In this document: positions 1 to 10,839 of the stretch, in pieces
Layout: every line of letters starts with the position of its first letter
Numbering within the stretch: the stretch's first letter is position 1
Assembly: GCF_002575655.3 (NCBI RefSeq)
Contig: NC_053037.3
Coordinates: forward strand, 571,804,880-571,868,879
Reading direction: 5' to 3'
DNA length: 64,000 nt
From: Aegilops tauschii subsp. strangulata
Lineage: Eukaryota > Streptophyta > Magnoliopsida > Poales > Poaceae
Made by a program: the position numbers and the translations under genes
Notes under the pieces: generated by a model
What the model saw: only the letters and a program-made list of their open reading frames with translations
Database searches by the model: none
What the model was told of the DNA's origin: nothing

Positions 1-2390
1 TGACACTACACCCTTTATAGCGCTGTAACGTGTCTTGCCTACCCGCATACGAAGCTGGAGCGACTTCTCTCTTTTATTTTTGGCTTCTCTCATGGCAGCA
101 GAGTCTGAAATACCCTTGCATAAAAACACAATAGTGAGGGTAAGGGTGAAGTGTGTGCAAAACTAGTGCACTGTAAAAGTAGCAGATAGCAGGTGGCTGA
201 AAAATAAATGCCAGGAGACATATGATATCTCTACAACATTGCATGGCAAACAAAATTAGATTCTATGATTTTGTAATATATGAGCACAGGAAATGCAGGT
301 ACTCCTCCAGCACACCACCACATGTGGTCATATCTAAGACAACAGTCGACTGAAAATAAATAGGTCCGTCGATTTTTTTAATGAACCGTCCGATCTATAA
401 GGAACGGGCAGATGGCCTTCGTCTTCCTCCCGCCAGTCACTGTTGACAATCTTTCTCTAACTGCCAGCGACCACCGGCCCAGACCCCTGCCTCCGCCGCC
501 CCGCCCTCCCATCGACCTCACACCACCGCCGTGCTTGGCAGCGCCCCCAGGCCATCCCTTTAATCCTGGCCGACCTCCAGATCGGGCGCCAGTAGCTCTA
601 GGCCGCACATGCCCCTAAGATAAACAGCAAGGGAATGCTTCCGTTAATTGGGAATCAACTGGCCAGAAATTGAATTCAGGGGGGCGACGGACCTCTAGCT
701 AAGGTGAAATAGTATATGAGGAGAAACCTTGTGCATCGCGAGTTACTAGGAACATCTAGTATTAGGAAGAAGCGGTCAACTAGTGTCTTCTGTGGGATGA
801 ATACCGTGCAAGCAGAGACGTAAGATTTGCACGAATAAGGGAAGAGGAGTACCTTTTTCGGTTGCCGGTGCGGTCACCTCCACATGTCGTGCCGATCTTC
901 TTCATTTTACCGGGGGAACCGATGTTCTGGAGGGTGCAGGCTTGGACAAACCCATGGCCAAATTGTTGACTGTGTTGCCGTGGCCGTATGTCGACGGAGG
1001 GGAAGCAGATCCGAGGCGGCGAAGGACGGCGTAGCAGGAACAACTCCGGTGCGGTGGAGGGTAGCGAAGTTGGAGCGGCAGCGGTGAGGCGCAGGACGGT
1101 GTGGTTGAACTGGCTTGGGTACGGACGGCTCGGCCTCGGCTTCAACTACTAGCCGTGGAGGGCGTTGCGGTTGAGGTTGCGGTGGACGACGACGTCGGGG
1201 TATCGGCTCCGGCGTGATGGAGGAGGGCGGTGGTTGATGGGTCGGATGGGGTGGCGGACGCCGGGGTTTCGCGACTGGTGGAGAGGTAGTTTTGGCGCCC
1301 ACGGAGTATGAATGGTGAATCCGACGGGTGGGGGGGGGGAACCATGTTTCGGTCTGGGACGCGCTTGTTTTTGGCTTTTTTGAATAGAAGATGGGACGCG
1401 CTTGTTTGGAATTTGGGGAAGTACAAACTTTGCCCCCCTCTTCAATTTCGGGCCTACTGCGGGTCGGGGGTAGGATGGTAATCCCAGGTTTCCCAAATAG
1501 TGGGCGGGAGCGATTTCGGCCGCGCGCATGTGTGCTTAGGTGGCCATTGTGTATGAATGTTTTTCGGATGCGGTTGCGTGGCGTCTAGATGAAGCTACAA
1601 ACCTACCCCGGTTTAGACCTTTGGACGTCGGGCCACGGGTCGGAGTTATTAGAAAAGTAATTTCCTTGTACTACCAAACATTGGTCTCACGCGGTTTCGG
1701 GCGAGTAGAGGCTCTTTTGGCGCTTCGTTCGAAATTTTGAAACACAAGCATTCACGTTTAGAGTACTCTTGAACTATGAGGATAGACCTAAATAGACAAC
1801 GTTATATTTGACCTTGTATGTTTGAAAATCTCATTAAATTATCCGCTTCTTTTTGAAATTTTGACACTTGAAAATCCTATAACTACGATTATTTTGGAAT
1901 GGAGGAGCTAGGTTTGAATCTATTTTGTACACGACTACATATGCTATTATGTACAAAATCAGAGCAAAGATTGGTGCCCCCATAATTTAGGTATGGTTTA
2001 CAAATGCCATGATATCAAATTCAAATAATTGAATGGACTTCTTGTTGAATTTGATTTTTTTAAACCACCTTAAGTTGAATTCAAATGTATATATGCTTGT
2101 TCATAGGTAGCTATTTATAATGTCCATTGTGTAACTTTCATATGCATAATGTGCTTTACACACACAACATGAACTATACTCACGTTTATATTCGATTGCT
2201 AAAGCGATGCATTGTCTGGAGTTCAAAATACTAACTATGTGGATCAATTGTGTCGAATAATAACATAGACATGCTCAAATTCGATAGAATCTAGATGTCT
2301 GATGGATCAATGACCGCTCCTTACGCGAATTGCAAATATCATGATCCCATCCTAATATTTTGGATACAATTTATATCTTTAATCAATGTG
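1..2390. other. Low-copy region, no assignable gene
   Basis: I find no convincing gene here. Positions 400-620 are C-rich on + and 860-1320 are GC-rich, but open frames run on both strands, as expected from base composition. Positions 1740-2340 are AT-rich. A 9-bp inverted repeat (TTTTGTACA / TGTACAAAA) lies near 1923-1960. Confidence 0.4.
800..1320 (-). other. GC-rich, possible exon relic
   Basis: On the minus strand this segment reads as proline-, arginine- and threonine-rich peptide in two frames. A short piece near 905-855 (reading MKKIGTTCGGDRTGNRK) ends at a GT that could be a splice donor. No domain is recognisable. It could be the first exon of a decayed host gene or just GC-rich sequence. 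Confidence 0.15.
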
Positions 2391-2399
2391 TAGAGCAGT

Positions 2400-3250
2400 C
2401 TTTTACGTGTAGTTTCACTCTCCATCGGTGGTCTCTCACACATGCTCACACAGTCTCTCCCGAGGTGTCTTTCTCGCACACATGCTCTAGATATAAACCT
2501 CCCTCCCTCTCGTAACCATTTACAACTATTTTCACTAACCTTTATCACAAGCATTCTTCCTCTCGCAAACATACACACGCACAATCGTCATCGACCCTTT
2601 CTATATACATGGACCTGCCTACGTGTCTCATGTACGCACATTATCTTTACGCCTGTTTCTCACGCATTGTCTCACACCTCTCTTCCTAATCGACGAGTAT
2701 GATTCTAGCAGAGCATTCTGTAGGATGCCCCTTAAAGTTAGGTTGGATGAATAGTAATATCAGAGATAAAGGGGTTACCTTAGTCTGAGAACCTAGGGTT
2801 ACAAATCCTAGCCGGCTTTGTCAGTGGACACAGAGTCCTTCACAATTCTGCTATCTTTGTCTTGTACGACTAGTCATCCATGGGTCTTCCTAAATGCATC
2901 ACGGGCCGACCAATGTGGCGCAGGACGGAACCAAACGAAGGGCCTCACCTCGACCCACCGGACCTCACGCGGTGACACACCCTCTGCCCCCACGTCTCAT
3001 TATCTTCTCACACCCACACATACCAACACAAACACCACACACACAGAAAATTTCTCCTGGTTCCTCTATTCCCTCCCCCTTGCATATACACACTCAAGGG
3101 AATGGAATCTCTTGTCGTGACGTCATATTCGTCTCTCTCTCTAGACCACTCTCATTTCTCGTGCTATCTCTCCCACGCCCCCCCCCACCGGCCTCTCTAT
3201 CCATGCCTCTCTCAAATACGTAATACACACACATACCTCTCTAGGCCCCG
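2400..3250. repeat. CT/CA-rich low-complexity tract
   Basis: This stretch is pyrimidine-rich, with many CTCTC, CACAC and CTCACAC runs. The + strand open frames rich in S, H, T and P reflect this composition rather than a gene. Confidence 0.5.
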
Positions 3251-3904
3251 CCAAATGCATCAACTACACATTCACACATGTTACATCACGTACCCCATTG
3301 ATCTAAAAAGCCCTCTCTTCACGTTTATTTCGCATACAACATTCCTTTTGAGTAAAGTGTGGCCAAAAAATTATTTTAGAGTTTCTACATATATACAACA
3401 TTACAAAGTTATATGGAGGAGTACGAACGCTAATTTGCATTGCATGGTGCCCACAATGATATTTATTCCGCACTGTGAATTTGTATATATTTTTTATACT
3501 ATATACAAAATTAGTCATAATAAAGAGAAACGAAGAGCATCTCTCTCTCCATCGCATACCCCCCTGTATGCCCCTTTCACGTATGCACACAAAACTATCT
3601 CCAGGTCCTCTAAAAGTAAGCCCCCAGAAAATTCACGCATGTTTCATCTTTCTCTCGCGATATATGCAATGACGATCATTGTATTTGAAGCGAAAGCACG
3701 ATACGTACATTGGACTTCAGAATCCACTCATTACGGTCACCATTTACATTCAGTGGTTATTATACAGTCACGGGCTCACCGTACAACTCTGTATTTGCTC
3801 ATGACATGACTAGTTGACCAGTTAAACGCTCCACGTGGCACCTCTAGTGTTGCATCACATTATCTCACTACCATCGTGCCCACCTGTCGACTTGTATCTA
3901 CTCT
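3251..3904. other. Intergenic; dispersed-repeat fragments
   Basis: No gene is seen. Short motifs such as ATTCACGCATGTTTCATC recur near 3265, 3630, 4850 and 11135, so this belongs to a dispersed repeat that also surrounds the Helitron-like ends. Confidence 0.35.
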
Positions 3905-4172
3905 AAATCTACACTCTTATAAAATACATAAAATACACTCTTATAAAAAACAGAGTTGGTGATGATGGTGTGCCTGCCATTCTGCAATATAGGCCGTCCG
4001 ATTTATATCTGACGGATAGGAAAGAAACTATGACAATTTTGCAAAAAGGTACCCACACACCTCTCCACATTTGCAAATAAGGCCTTCCCTCGTTCATCCT
4101 TTTCTCTCACAAGATAAACAAGTCATACAAATGCATCTTGATGTTACGTGCAACGCACGGGCATCTTGCTAG
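3905..4172 (+). mobile_element. Helitron-like 3' end, copy A
   Basis: The right end reads CTAG followed by T (4169-4173). A 5-bp stem hairpin (CGTGC, loop AAC, GCACG; 4147-4159) lies 9 nt upstream of it. A hairpin shortly before CTRR, with insertion before a host T, is the hallmark of Helitron 3' ends. About 250 bp upstream matches, inverted, the segment at 10840-11042. No RepHel helicase coding is present, so this would be a non-autonomous or truncated copy. The 5' end was not found. Confidence 0.55.
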
Positions 4173-4305
4173 TAAGAATGAAAACAAACGACAAAAATAT
4201 ATTTGGACGGTAGTTCGAAGTCATGACCGCGGGCACAGCGGACAAGGTGGCCTTGTATTGGTATGCTGAGCCGTCTGTTTTAACACACAGGAGCTGGTGT
4301 GGTGA

Positions 4306-4475
4306 TTATACACACACGCACGCATGCACACGAACTGCATCCACGCAACACTCACACAAACACATGCACCCACGCACGCATGCAACACTCACACGTACAC
4401 ACGCAGCCACGCACGCACACAACACTCACACGCACACACGCACGCATGCATGCACACACCAGTACACCACATGAC
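4306..4475. repeat. CA/GCA-rich minisatellite
   Basis: Imperfect tandem units of about 40 bp combine ACGCACGCATGC, AACACTCACAC and ACACGCA motifs. The His/Thr-rich + strand frames are composition artefacts. Confidence 0.65.
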
Positions 4476-5236
4476 CAACACACACTCTCACGCTCAAGTG
4501 ATCAACCTACACGTGCATGCGCACACATCACGCCCTGACAAACACATACACAACCAGGTGATTCCCGCGCACGGGTTGGAGCCTTGTCGCGCCTGCGTAA
4601 ATTTGTGTTTATCTGACCTTTTGCCTATACGAACTGACAGGTGGGACCCACAAGGAACGTTGTCAATTTAACTAGTCAACATGGCACCACGCAGACTATT
4701 TGGCCGGTCAACAGAGTGCAATCCGATGCTGAACTGTGAGCAAGTGACCGTATAATCACCGCAAAACGTATATAGTGACCGTAATCCGATTATTCTGAAG
4801 TTCGTTGACAGTATTACGCTTTTCTCTCTGTAGGCCCTCCAAAACTACATCTCTACACGTTCTCGCATGTTACATCTAATAACTATGCAATACAACACTA
4901 CTACTACACTCTAACACAATAAATCATATGTGTTTTTAGTTTTACTAGATATCATATTTTTACTTATAATTATTGAGTTTGCATACATTAAAATTGCCTT
5001 TGAAATGTATGGCCAGTATCATCTACCGTGCGGGAAAAATTACGCCCTTTTCTGTTTAATCGGGTTTGTATCTATGGATCGTGCGAAACAGCAAAACTAT
5101 AGTACTATACAGTACAAGTGACAGTTCACTGGGCCGTCGTGTCGTCTACTCCTCCGTCGTAAGAGTGGAGCGCTCGCTTTCATAAATCTTCTAGTCCCTT
5201 TCGCCGACATGTGGGACATCAAGCTACCGGGTCCAC
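4476..5236. other. Intergenic, nothing assigned
   Basis: No gene or clear repeat boundary was recognised. The 4830-4880 segment shares the dispersed ACATTCACGCATGTTACATC-type motif with 3265 and 11135. Positions 5070-5090 resemble 11425-11445 (TATGGATCGTGCGAAACAGC versus GATGGATCGCGCGAAGCAAC). Confidence 0.3.
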
Positions 5237-5420
5237 GTGCCATACCGGAATACAGTGCAGAGCAGCCGGGTGAAGCACCCCAGTCATGGCGCCGGCGTAG
5301 TAATGAGCAATGAGGCGTCAAATCACAAAGCTGCACCTTTCCCGCAGTTAAGTTGGAGGGACGACGCAACCATCATTTCACTCATTGCTGAATCCGCTTC
5401 TCCCTCATCTTCTTCAACTT
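5237..5420 (+). repeat. Local direct duplication, copy 1
   Basis: Pairs with 6020-6185. Both contain a GAGGC(G/A)TCAAATCACAAA motif followed by GCAACCATCATTTCACTC and a CTCATCTTCTTC tract. Divergence is obvious by eye, so the duplication is old. It is probably part of an unnamed repeat, not a gene. Confidence 0.5.
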
Positions 5421-5589
5421 AACCACATGTTGCTTCTGCCGTTGTTCTGCCTCATGTGGGACGCGGATCAGCTTGGTAAAGCACTGATACGTGGGACCGC
5501 ATGTTAGCAAACCGCCAGGACAACGTCCTCCGAAAATAAGAAGCCTAATCCTAGATTTACAAAGGGCTACGTAGCTGCTATGTATACTT

Positions 5590-5790
5590 TCCAACTAATC
5601 TATATATGCCCCCATGATTTTCAGGTGTGGTGGGCCTAATCCTCTCCATTAATCCAATCAAATAGTCCCACATCACATCAGTTCATAACTTTACGTAAAC
5701 CATTACGTGGATGTAGCATTGCTCAAATAAGAAACCTCCCCCGCCATCCGTGCGGCAAAATCACCTCCTTTTTACTAACCTTGATCCTTT
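5590..5790 (+). repeat. Dispersed repeat, copy 1
   Basis: Shares a series of motifs in the same order with 11205-11400: GATTTTCA then GGTGGGCC, a TTACGT...ACGTGGATGTAGCATT block, then CCTCCC and a GCG(G/C)GAAAA-like block. It is non-coding. Confidence 0.4.
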
Positions 5791-6019
5791 ACTTTTTTAG
5801 ATCAATATAATTGAGATTTGTATAGATAGCACACTGGAGCAAAACCAAGTGGTACGGTTAAGGGCATCCACAATGTGTAGACAAATGTGAAAATAGCTTT
5901 TGGCATCGTGGGAACCATTGTGGACGGTGTTGCCAAAGCCAAAAAGATGGAACCGAAGGTCCCTGATTGATTGATTGAAGGAATAGAAAAATGCATTGTC
6001 TCTCCTCTTTCTCCCATGC

Positions 6020-6185
6020 TTGGACGCCTGTAGTACAATATAGAGCACAGAGTCTACTCCCCTGTCCCTTCTATCACAAATCACAAAGCAGTGAGGCATC
6101 AAATCACAAAAGCACGGACGAAGCAACCATCATTTCACTCTTCGCTGACTCCGCTCCTCCATCATCTTCTTCGAGAAACCATCTC
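6020..6185 (+). repeat. Local direct duplication, copy 2
   Basis: Second member of the pair with 5237-5420. Between the pair, 5860-5945 holds a 9-bp inverted repeat (TCCACAATG / CATTGTGGA) around GGCATC sequence that may be a decayed MITE. Confidence 0.45.
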
Positions 6186-6794
6186 ACCGCACTAGTACTC
6201 CTAGTAGTACTAGTAAAGGACTTCCTCGATGCAAATAAGGCGGTTGTCTCGGCTTGCAGGCGGCACTTGCGAACGACTTACCGTGGTCTCCCTCAATGGT
6301 GTTCTCCGTCGAAGGCACTTCGCCAAACCACCCAAAAAAAGATATCGTCGACGTCACTGCAATGGGGAAGGAAGTCAAATATAGTTACTACCTCCATTTT
6401 CTTGTACACAAGGCCAGTATATCAAAATTACAATTTGCAAAGGGCCACTAATATTAATCGAGACAAAATTGATGGGATTAGCAACCAAGGACATTAATAT
6501 CCCCTGCATGCATGCGGAAGTGAGAAGACTGGTTTGCATGGCGCTGCATTAATCAAGCGATGAGCAGTGAGATGGTTAGCTCTTTGGTCTTTGGAGAAAA
6601 AAACACGCATTAATTGACACGTGAAACGAGGATTTGTATCGATTAAATCCCGCGAAGGAAAACCCCGCCTTTCTTTTTTAACACTAGTACTCCTAGTACG
6701 TACGTACTTATCCTGTTTGGGTCTAGGCCTTGCATTGCCAAACATCGCCACACATTTTTGCCAAGCTTGCCTAAACTTTTCAAAATCAGAAGGA
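6186..6794. other. Intergenic, nothing assigned
   Basis: No gene is seen. ACTAGTACTCCTAGTA-type near-palindromes occur near 6189 and 6682. Confidence 0.3.
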
Positions 6795-6900
6795 GGTACA
6801 CTTGCGCACGGCTGTCGCGGTTGCACCGCATCCTCACACGGTCACTCCTGCACGCCGCGGTCGCACCGCACCCTCACACAGTCGCTCCTGCACGCCGCAA
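6795..6900 (+). repeat. Two-copy 40-bp tandem repeat
   Basis: Two adjacent units of about 40 bp each read CGCGGT(T/C)GCACCGCA(T/C)CCTCACAC...CTCCTGCACGC. The same module recurs once near 11513-11560. Confidence 0.55.
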
Positions 6901-7328
6901 ACCCAACCAAGGGAACGCACCCTCACTGACACGTGCTGTCGCATGTGAACAAACCAAACTCTGCCATCCTATCACTGACATATAATTTTCGTTCATAGAG
7001 TGTGTTTATCCAACCGGATGTTGGGGATTAACCGTACGGCGCGTGCGGTGGTATGTTGGGGAAGAAGAAGAGGTGAGGAAGAATGAAAGAAGGGTTAGGA
7101 GACGTAGGATATTCATCCAACCGCCTGAAATGGTAGACTGACCCAAGTCAGGCGACTGGCATAACAAATATATGTTTTTACACAGCAAAAGATCCATAAA
7201 AACAACAACATAAAGAAAAACTATCACTGCTCGCGAAAAGAGACGGCCTCGTCGTCCTTGGCTGCCGGCGCGAACCAGCCGTCGCTGCCGACGTGTGTCT
7301 CCGCACCGTGGTTGTCCTCGGCCTCCAG
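6901..7328. other. Downstream flank of the repeat-protein gene
   Basis: This is the 3' side of the minus-strand gene at 8056-7385 and may hold its 3' UTR. I see no further gene. A purine-rich tract lies at 7050-7110. Confidence 0.3.
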
Positions 7329-7378
7329 CTACTCGTTCAAGCGGAGCGTGCGGGCGCTCTGCACGGACGAGAGCACAG

Positions 7379-7753
7379 CCCGGTTCAAGTCGAGGACGTC
7401 CGGTTCCGCCTGCAGGAGGGCCTCGATGGCAGCGGCATCCGCGCGCTCCGCGTCGAGTCGAGCCTCCGCCGCCGGTTCATGTCCAGGACGTCGGCCGGTT
7501 CCGCCTGTAGGAGGGTGTCGATGAGAGTGGCATCCGCGCGCTCTGTGTCGAGTCGAGCCTCTGCCACCCGATTCAAGTCCAGGACGTCCGGTTCTGCCTG
7601 TAGGAGGGCCTCGATGGCAGCGGCATCCGCGCGCTCCGCCTCAAGTTGAGCCTCCGCCGCCCGGTTCACATCCACGACATCCGGTTCCACCTGCAGGAGA
7701 GCCTCGATGGCAGCGGCATGCGCGCGCTCTGCGTCGAGTTGAGCCTCTGCCTC
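7379..7753 (-). repeat. Four-copy 93-bp coding tandem repeat
   Basis: Units lie at 7753-7661, 7660-7568, 7567-7472 and about 7471-7379. The first two are 93 bp; the third carries one extra codon. The fourth begins with the one-base loss. Units share the core GCCTCGATGGCAGCGGCAT (+ strand), partly diverged in unit 3. Confidence 0.75.
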
Positions 7754-8056
7754 CCGGTCCTCCTTTAGTATCGCCATGTTGAACCGCTGGTCTGCCTGCA
7801 CCATGGGGGACTCGGACGCCGGCACGAAGTCGACGTCCATCGTCTCATACCCATCGGGGGCCTTCTGCGCCGCAACCTCCGCCATGACCATTGGATCGGC
7901 TTCCTCCTCCTCGTAGCTTGGCTCCAGAGAACTCGGGGATTGGCCGCCCGCAAAGCGAGCTTGGGAACGGAGGTCTGTGGCGCCGACCGCCGCCGTGATT
8001 TCCGCGCGGCGCTCCGGCGTCAGCATCTTGTAGTAAGTGATCTTGTGGCGCACCAT
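7385..8056 (-). CDS. Ala/Glu-rich 31-residue-repeat protein, frameshifted
   Basis: I do not recognise the family. The start ATG (8056-8054) sits in a good plant context (AAGCCATGGTG). As written it encodes 223 residues: a basic N-terminus (MVRHKITYYKMLTPERRAE), an acidic patch with EEEEAD near residues 49-53, a linker, then tandem units of 31, 31 and 32 residues (102-132, 133-163, 164-195). Each unit carries AEAxLxxERAxAAAIEALLQxEP and ends in NR, so amphipathic helices or a coiled coil are likely. A fourth unit begins but the frame shifts near 7473, where the other units have CCGCCCGG and this one has CCGCCGG. The last 28 residues are therefore aberrant and stop at 7387-7385. In the alternative frame the fourth unit continues to a TAG at 7331-7329. 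It could be a nearly intact host gene with one recent lesion, a sequencing error, or a pseudogene. Confidence 0.45.
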   Translation of the reverse strand: MVRHKITYYKMLTPERRAEITAAVGATDLRSQARFAGGQSPSSLEPSYEEEEADPMVMAEVAAQKAPDGYETMDVDFVPASESPMVQADQRFNMAILKEDREAEAQLDAERAHAAAIEALLQVEPDVVDVNRAAEAQLEAERADAAAIEALLQAEPDVLDLNRVAEARLDTERADATLIDTLLQAEPADVLDMNRRRRLDSTRSARMPLPSRPSCRRNRTSST

Positions 8057-8226
8057 GGCTTTTCGGCGAACTAGGGGACGCTTGATGCGGGCTAGGGGAT
8101 CGAAAGGTGGGGGAATGGGTTGGAGATTTGGTGTGGTTTTAGGGCAGTGGCTGGCGTAGGCCGAGCAGCGAAGGTTCTGGTGTGAATAGTGGTTCCGGTG
8201 ACGACCGGTCAATCGGTTTTGACTGT

Positions 8227-8345
8227 ACATCGCTCTTGTCGCGTTCGCGTTGCAGCCCGGCATGCTGGACCCTCCACGTCGCTCACCGAATGGAACGCGC
8301 TTCGTCTTGCGTTTTCGCTCGCTTGTGGGACCGCAGTTGAGAGCA
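8227..8345 (+). repeat. GC-rich module shared with 11503-11625
   Basis: Both copies run in the order TCGCG-TCGC(G/A)TTGCA, then GGAACGCGCTTCG(T/G)CTTGC, then GTGGGAC(C/T)GCA and AAACCGAC. It lies upstream of the 8056 start codon, so it may be repeat-derived promoter sequence. Confidence 0.45.
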
Positions 8346-8394
8346 AACCGACGTCCCTCCCCCTCCCCCACCCGCGACATTTATTATACCACCA

Positions 8395-8434
8395 CTCCCT
8401 CCGTTTTATGCGGAGTAAATAAAAACAGAGGGAG
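8395..8434. mobile_element. Short Stowaway-like MITE relic
   Basis: A 40-bp inverted-repeat structure starts CTCCCTCCGTTTT and ends AAAACAGAGGGAG, followed by TA. These are Stowaway (Tc1/mariner) termini with almost no interior left. The 5' TA duplication is not intact. Confidence 0.65.
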
Positions 8435-8589
8435 TATACTACGGATGAGGATCCCCTGACGTGGCCGAACCCATTGAGTAACTGACATGCGGGGCCTAGC
8501 AAGCACGGGGTCCGCCAGTAAGTGACCGAAAGGGAGGGTAAGGCAGGGATACCTACGTCAGAGGATCCACTTCCACTATACTACTATGA

Positions 8590-8760
8590 CCAAATGTTAG
8601 AGTAATAATATATGACATGCAACTTACACAAATGTTAGAGTAATAATATATGACATGCAACTTACACCAAGCATACAGGGTCTAATGCGTTTTCGAGGCT
8701 AAGTTTGACCAAATGTTAGAGTAATAAAATATGACATGCAACTTACACAAAGCATACGGT
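8590..8760 (+). repeat. 38-bp tandem duplication
   Basis: The unit ATGTTAGAGTAATA...CAACTTACAC occurs back to back at about 8594 and 8632, and again near 8713. It lies in AT-rich sequence with TTTGACCAAA / TCAAAGTAGAGA motifs like those of Stowaway MITE interiors. Confidence 0.65.
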
Positions 8761-9648
8761 CAAATTCGTATGTGAAAGGAGTTTCCAATGATATAATTTT
8801 CACATTATACATCTCATGTACTATTAATCTTGTCAATAGTCAAATTGGAAACCATCTCGAGTACAAATCTAGGAGTACGTATGAATCTAACAATATTGAT
8901 TGGGCGTTGTTCAATGTTGATACCTTTTTGATCAAAGTAGAGATACTTTGACTACACATAAAACTTATATGTAAACTAGAAAGGATAGGGGGAGTATGTA
9001 CGTTCAAAAACGAAACAAACATTGAATACCCTTTATATATGATTTGCAGATGCTATGATCACCGGTTCAAAATTTTGAATCCTCCTTAGGTATCACGTGC
9101 CCCCACTCGTTCCCTCTCGATTTCATCTCAGGGTCCGGAGATCTATGGAAAGAGGACTAGGGTGGGTACATGCGAATGATACTCGGCGGAATGTTCAAAT
9201 GAGGCATGCGGGAGGATGGACTCGACTGGAGGGCGACATGATCGATGGAGAAGAGGGTTGGAGAGGAATGAGAAATAAGCAAACGCCACATGATTATACT
9301 TGAACGACTCAAATAAACAATAAGTTGTCGCGCTTGGCCTACATAGTGAAAGGCCTAATGCGCAACGCAGAGCACTGACGCTCGAATATGGCCGAGAAAA
9401 CAGGGAAACCGACATGTGGGGCACACCCGTCGGGATGACGTAGCGCAGACTAGTCCAATGGAGGAGCTGGCCCACGACCTCCTGGCCACCGACAACCGTT
9501 CATGTGGGTCGTTGGGGCCAACAACGGGGCGCAGCTCCAGCACCGCCTCTAGACACGGCGACCGCGGTGAGCGACACGTTCATATCGTCGCTAGACACGG
9601 TCGGTTTTAGTGTGCCGAGGGTGGCGTTAGTGCTGTGGCATGACCAAC
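8761..9648. other. AT-rich flank, degenerate MITE-like, no gene
   Basis: Positions 8761-9000 resemble a decayed Stowaway interior ending at GGGGGAGTATGTA (8990-9002). Positions 9003-9648 contain no gene that I can support. Confidence 0.3.
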
Positions 9649-9879
9649 GGTATGTTTGGTTTGTGCCCAAGGTTGCCCCATCAAAGCATTGGGTAGCCAA
9701 AATTTTGGTTGAGGTATTGGTTGCCCATGATTTGGCCGACATTGGCAAGAAAAATGAACTAGAGTTGGCTAGAGTTCATTGGCATGCCAAAAAAATGGCA
9801 TTCATCCAAACAAAGACCAATCTTTGGGTCATGACCAAAATTTTGGTAAGGTGCACTTTGGCCACAATCCAAACACACC
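9649..9879. mobile_element. 231-bp MITE with CCAAC duplication
   Basis: Terminal inverted repeats are GG(T)ATGTTTGGTTTGTG on the left and, reversed, GGTGTGTTTGGATTGTGG on the right. CCAAC flanks both sides (9644-9648 and 9880-9884). The interior has paired CCAAAATTTTGG segments (near 9698 and 9836) that extend the inverted symmetry. The termini resemble Tourist/Harbinger or hAT MITEs; a 5-bp duplication does not settle which. Confidence 0.65.
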
Positions 9880-9884
9880 CCAAC

Positions 9885-10310
9885 ACCCGGCTCGTCGAGG
9901 ATGCACGGGGCGCCACGACGCGTCCGCGGAGTGGTGTAGCGCGGCCAACTGCATCCTCTGGACCTGAGACCATGCCGGGTCGTCTTGCTTTTTCAATGAC
10001 ATGCGGGGATCGCATGTGAGCAAAGGGCATCTCCAACGTTGCCACGACCGCAGCTGACTACCCTGGCACACCAAAACCCTCGTCCCTCGCGCCGTCGCGC
10101 GGTGCGTTCCCAGCCGGTGCCAGCTGCCCGCATTCATGCCGTCCGTTCATATGTCGGCGTTAAGAGGCTCGGTGCCCGAGGAACCAACTCCGGCGACTTA
10201 ATGACGCACCCGGACGCTTGGCCTCACTGGAATGCGCTACTTAAAGCGGCAACGCCCAGCAAACCTCCACACCATAGCGCATCGTCCTCCTACCTGGCAC
10301 CACATCCGCC
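9885..10310. other. GC-rich flank upstream of a small ORF relic
   Basis: GC-rich sequence with no domain seen. CTACTTAAAG near 10238 and a C-rich leader just before the ATG at 10311 could be remnants of a promoter and 5' UTR. Confidence 0.25.
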
Positions 10311-10551
10311 ATGACCGCAAGTGTGAACGCTCTGCGGGAGAGCTTGTCTTCGGGGATGAAGCTCGAGGTCGCCGCCCTCGCTCAAGTCGCCTCTCGCGAC
10401 GCAATAGCGGCGTAGCCGGACGCGGACGCGACCGCACAAGCGGTGGCCACGCTGGCGGCCGACGACGGGAGCACCGTCAGCCACGGATCCTACTTGCCGC
10501 CATCCAACGTCCGGCACCGCCGAGGTCGGGGACTCCTCCGAGGACGAGTAG
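10311..10551 (+). pseudogene. Small Ala-rich acidic-tail ORF relic
   Basis: An ATG at 10311 opens a frame MTASVNALRESLSSGMKLEV with an alanine-rich helix-like stretch, interrupted by an in-frame TAG after 34 codons. The same frame continues (ATLAADDGSTVSHG) to about 10510. A different frame then reads an acidic end (GDSSEDE) and stops at 10549-10551. One stop and one frameshift suggest a decayed short gene. Family unknown. Sequence after 10700 (CTATAAAAGTTCGAAATGTAATG) looks like a 3' UTR. Confidence 0.3.
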
Positions 10552-10839
10552 GGCATGGGAGGCGGCATGGCATGGTGTTCCAACTGGCCGGTCCGTATCC
10601 CGTTTTCTACTCTTCCTCGCCGGAGACCCCACCTTCACTTCACGGGTCTTGAACTTCGCCCCCGTACATAGACATCGCAGATGGAGGACGTCGGTCTCTG
10701 CCGTAGAATAGGTTTAGGGTCGGGTTTCTCTTATTTTTCTGTCCTATAAAAGTTCGAAATGTAATGAAAATCTGCCGTGTTGCATTAATCTCGGCCGGTG
10801 TATATGAACTTTCACAACAATATACATATTGTAGGAGTA

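Noticed and set aside
1..12. CACTACA at the window start as a transposon end
   Set aside because: Only seven bases match and there is no subterminal repeat or partner end.
4306..4475. CRISPR-like array
   Set aside because: Repeats are low-complexity and directly abutting without unique spacers; the genome is a plant.
4223..4671. His/Thr-rich open frames on +
   Set aside because: Three overlapping frames arise from the CA-rich minisatellite; no domain or start context.
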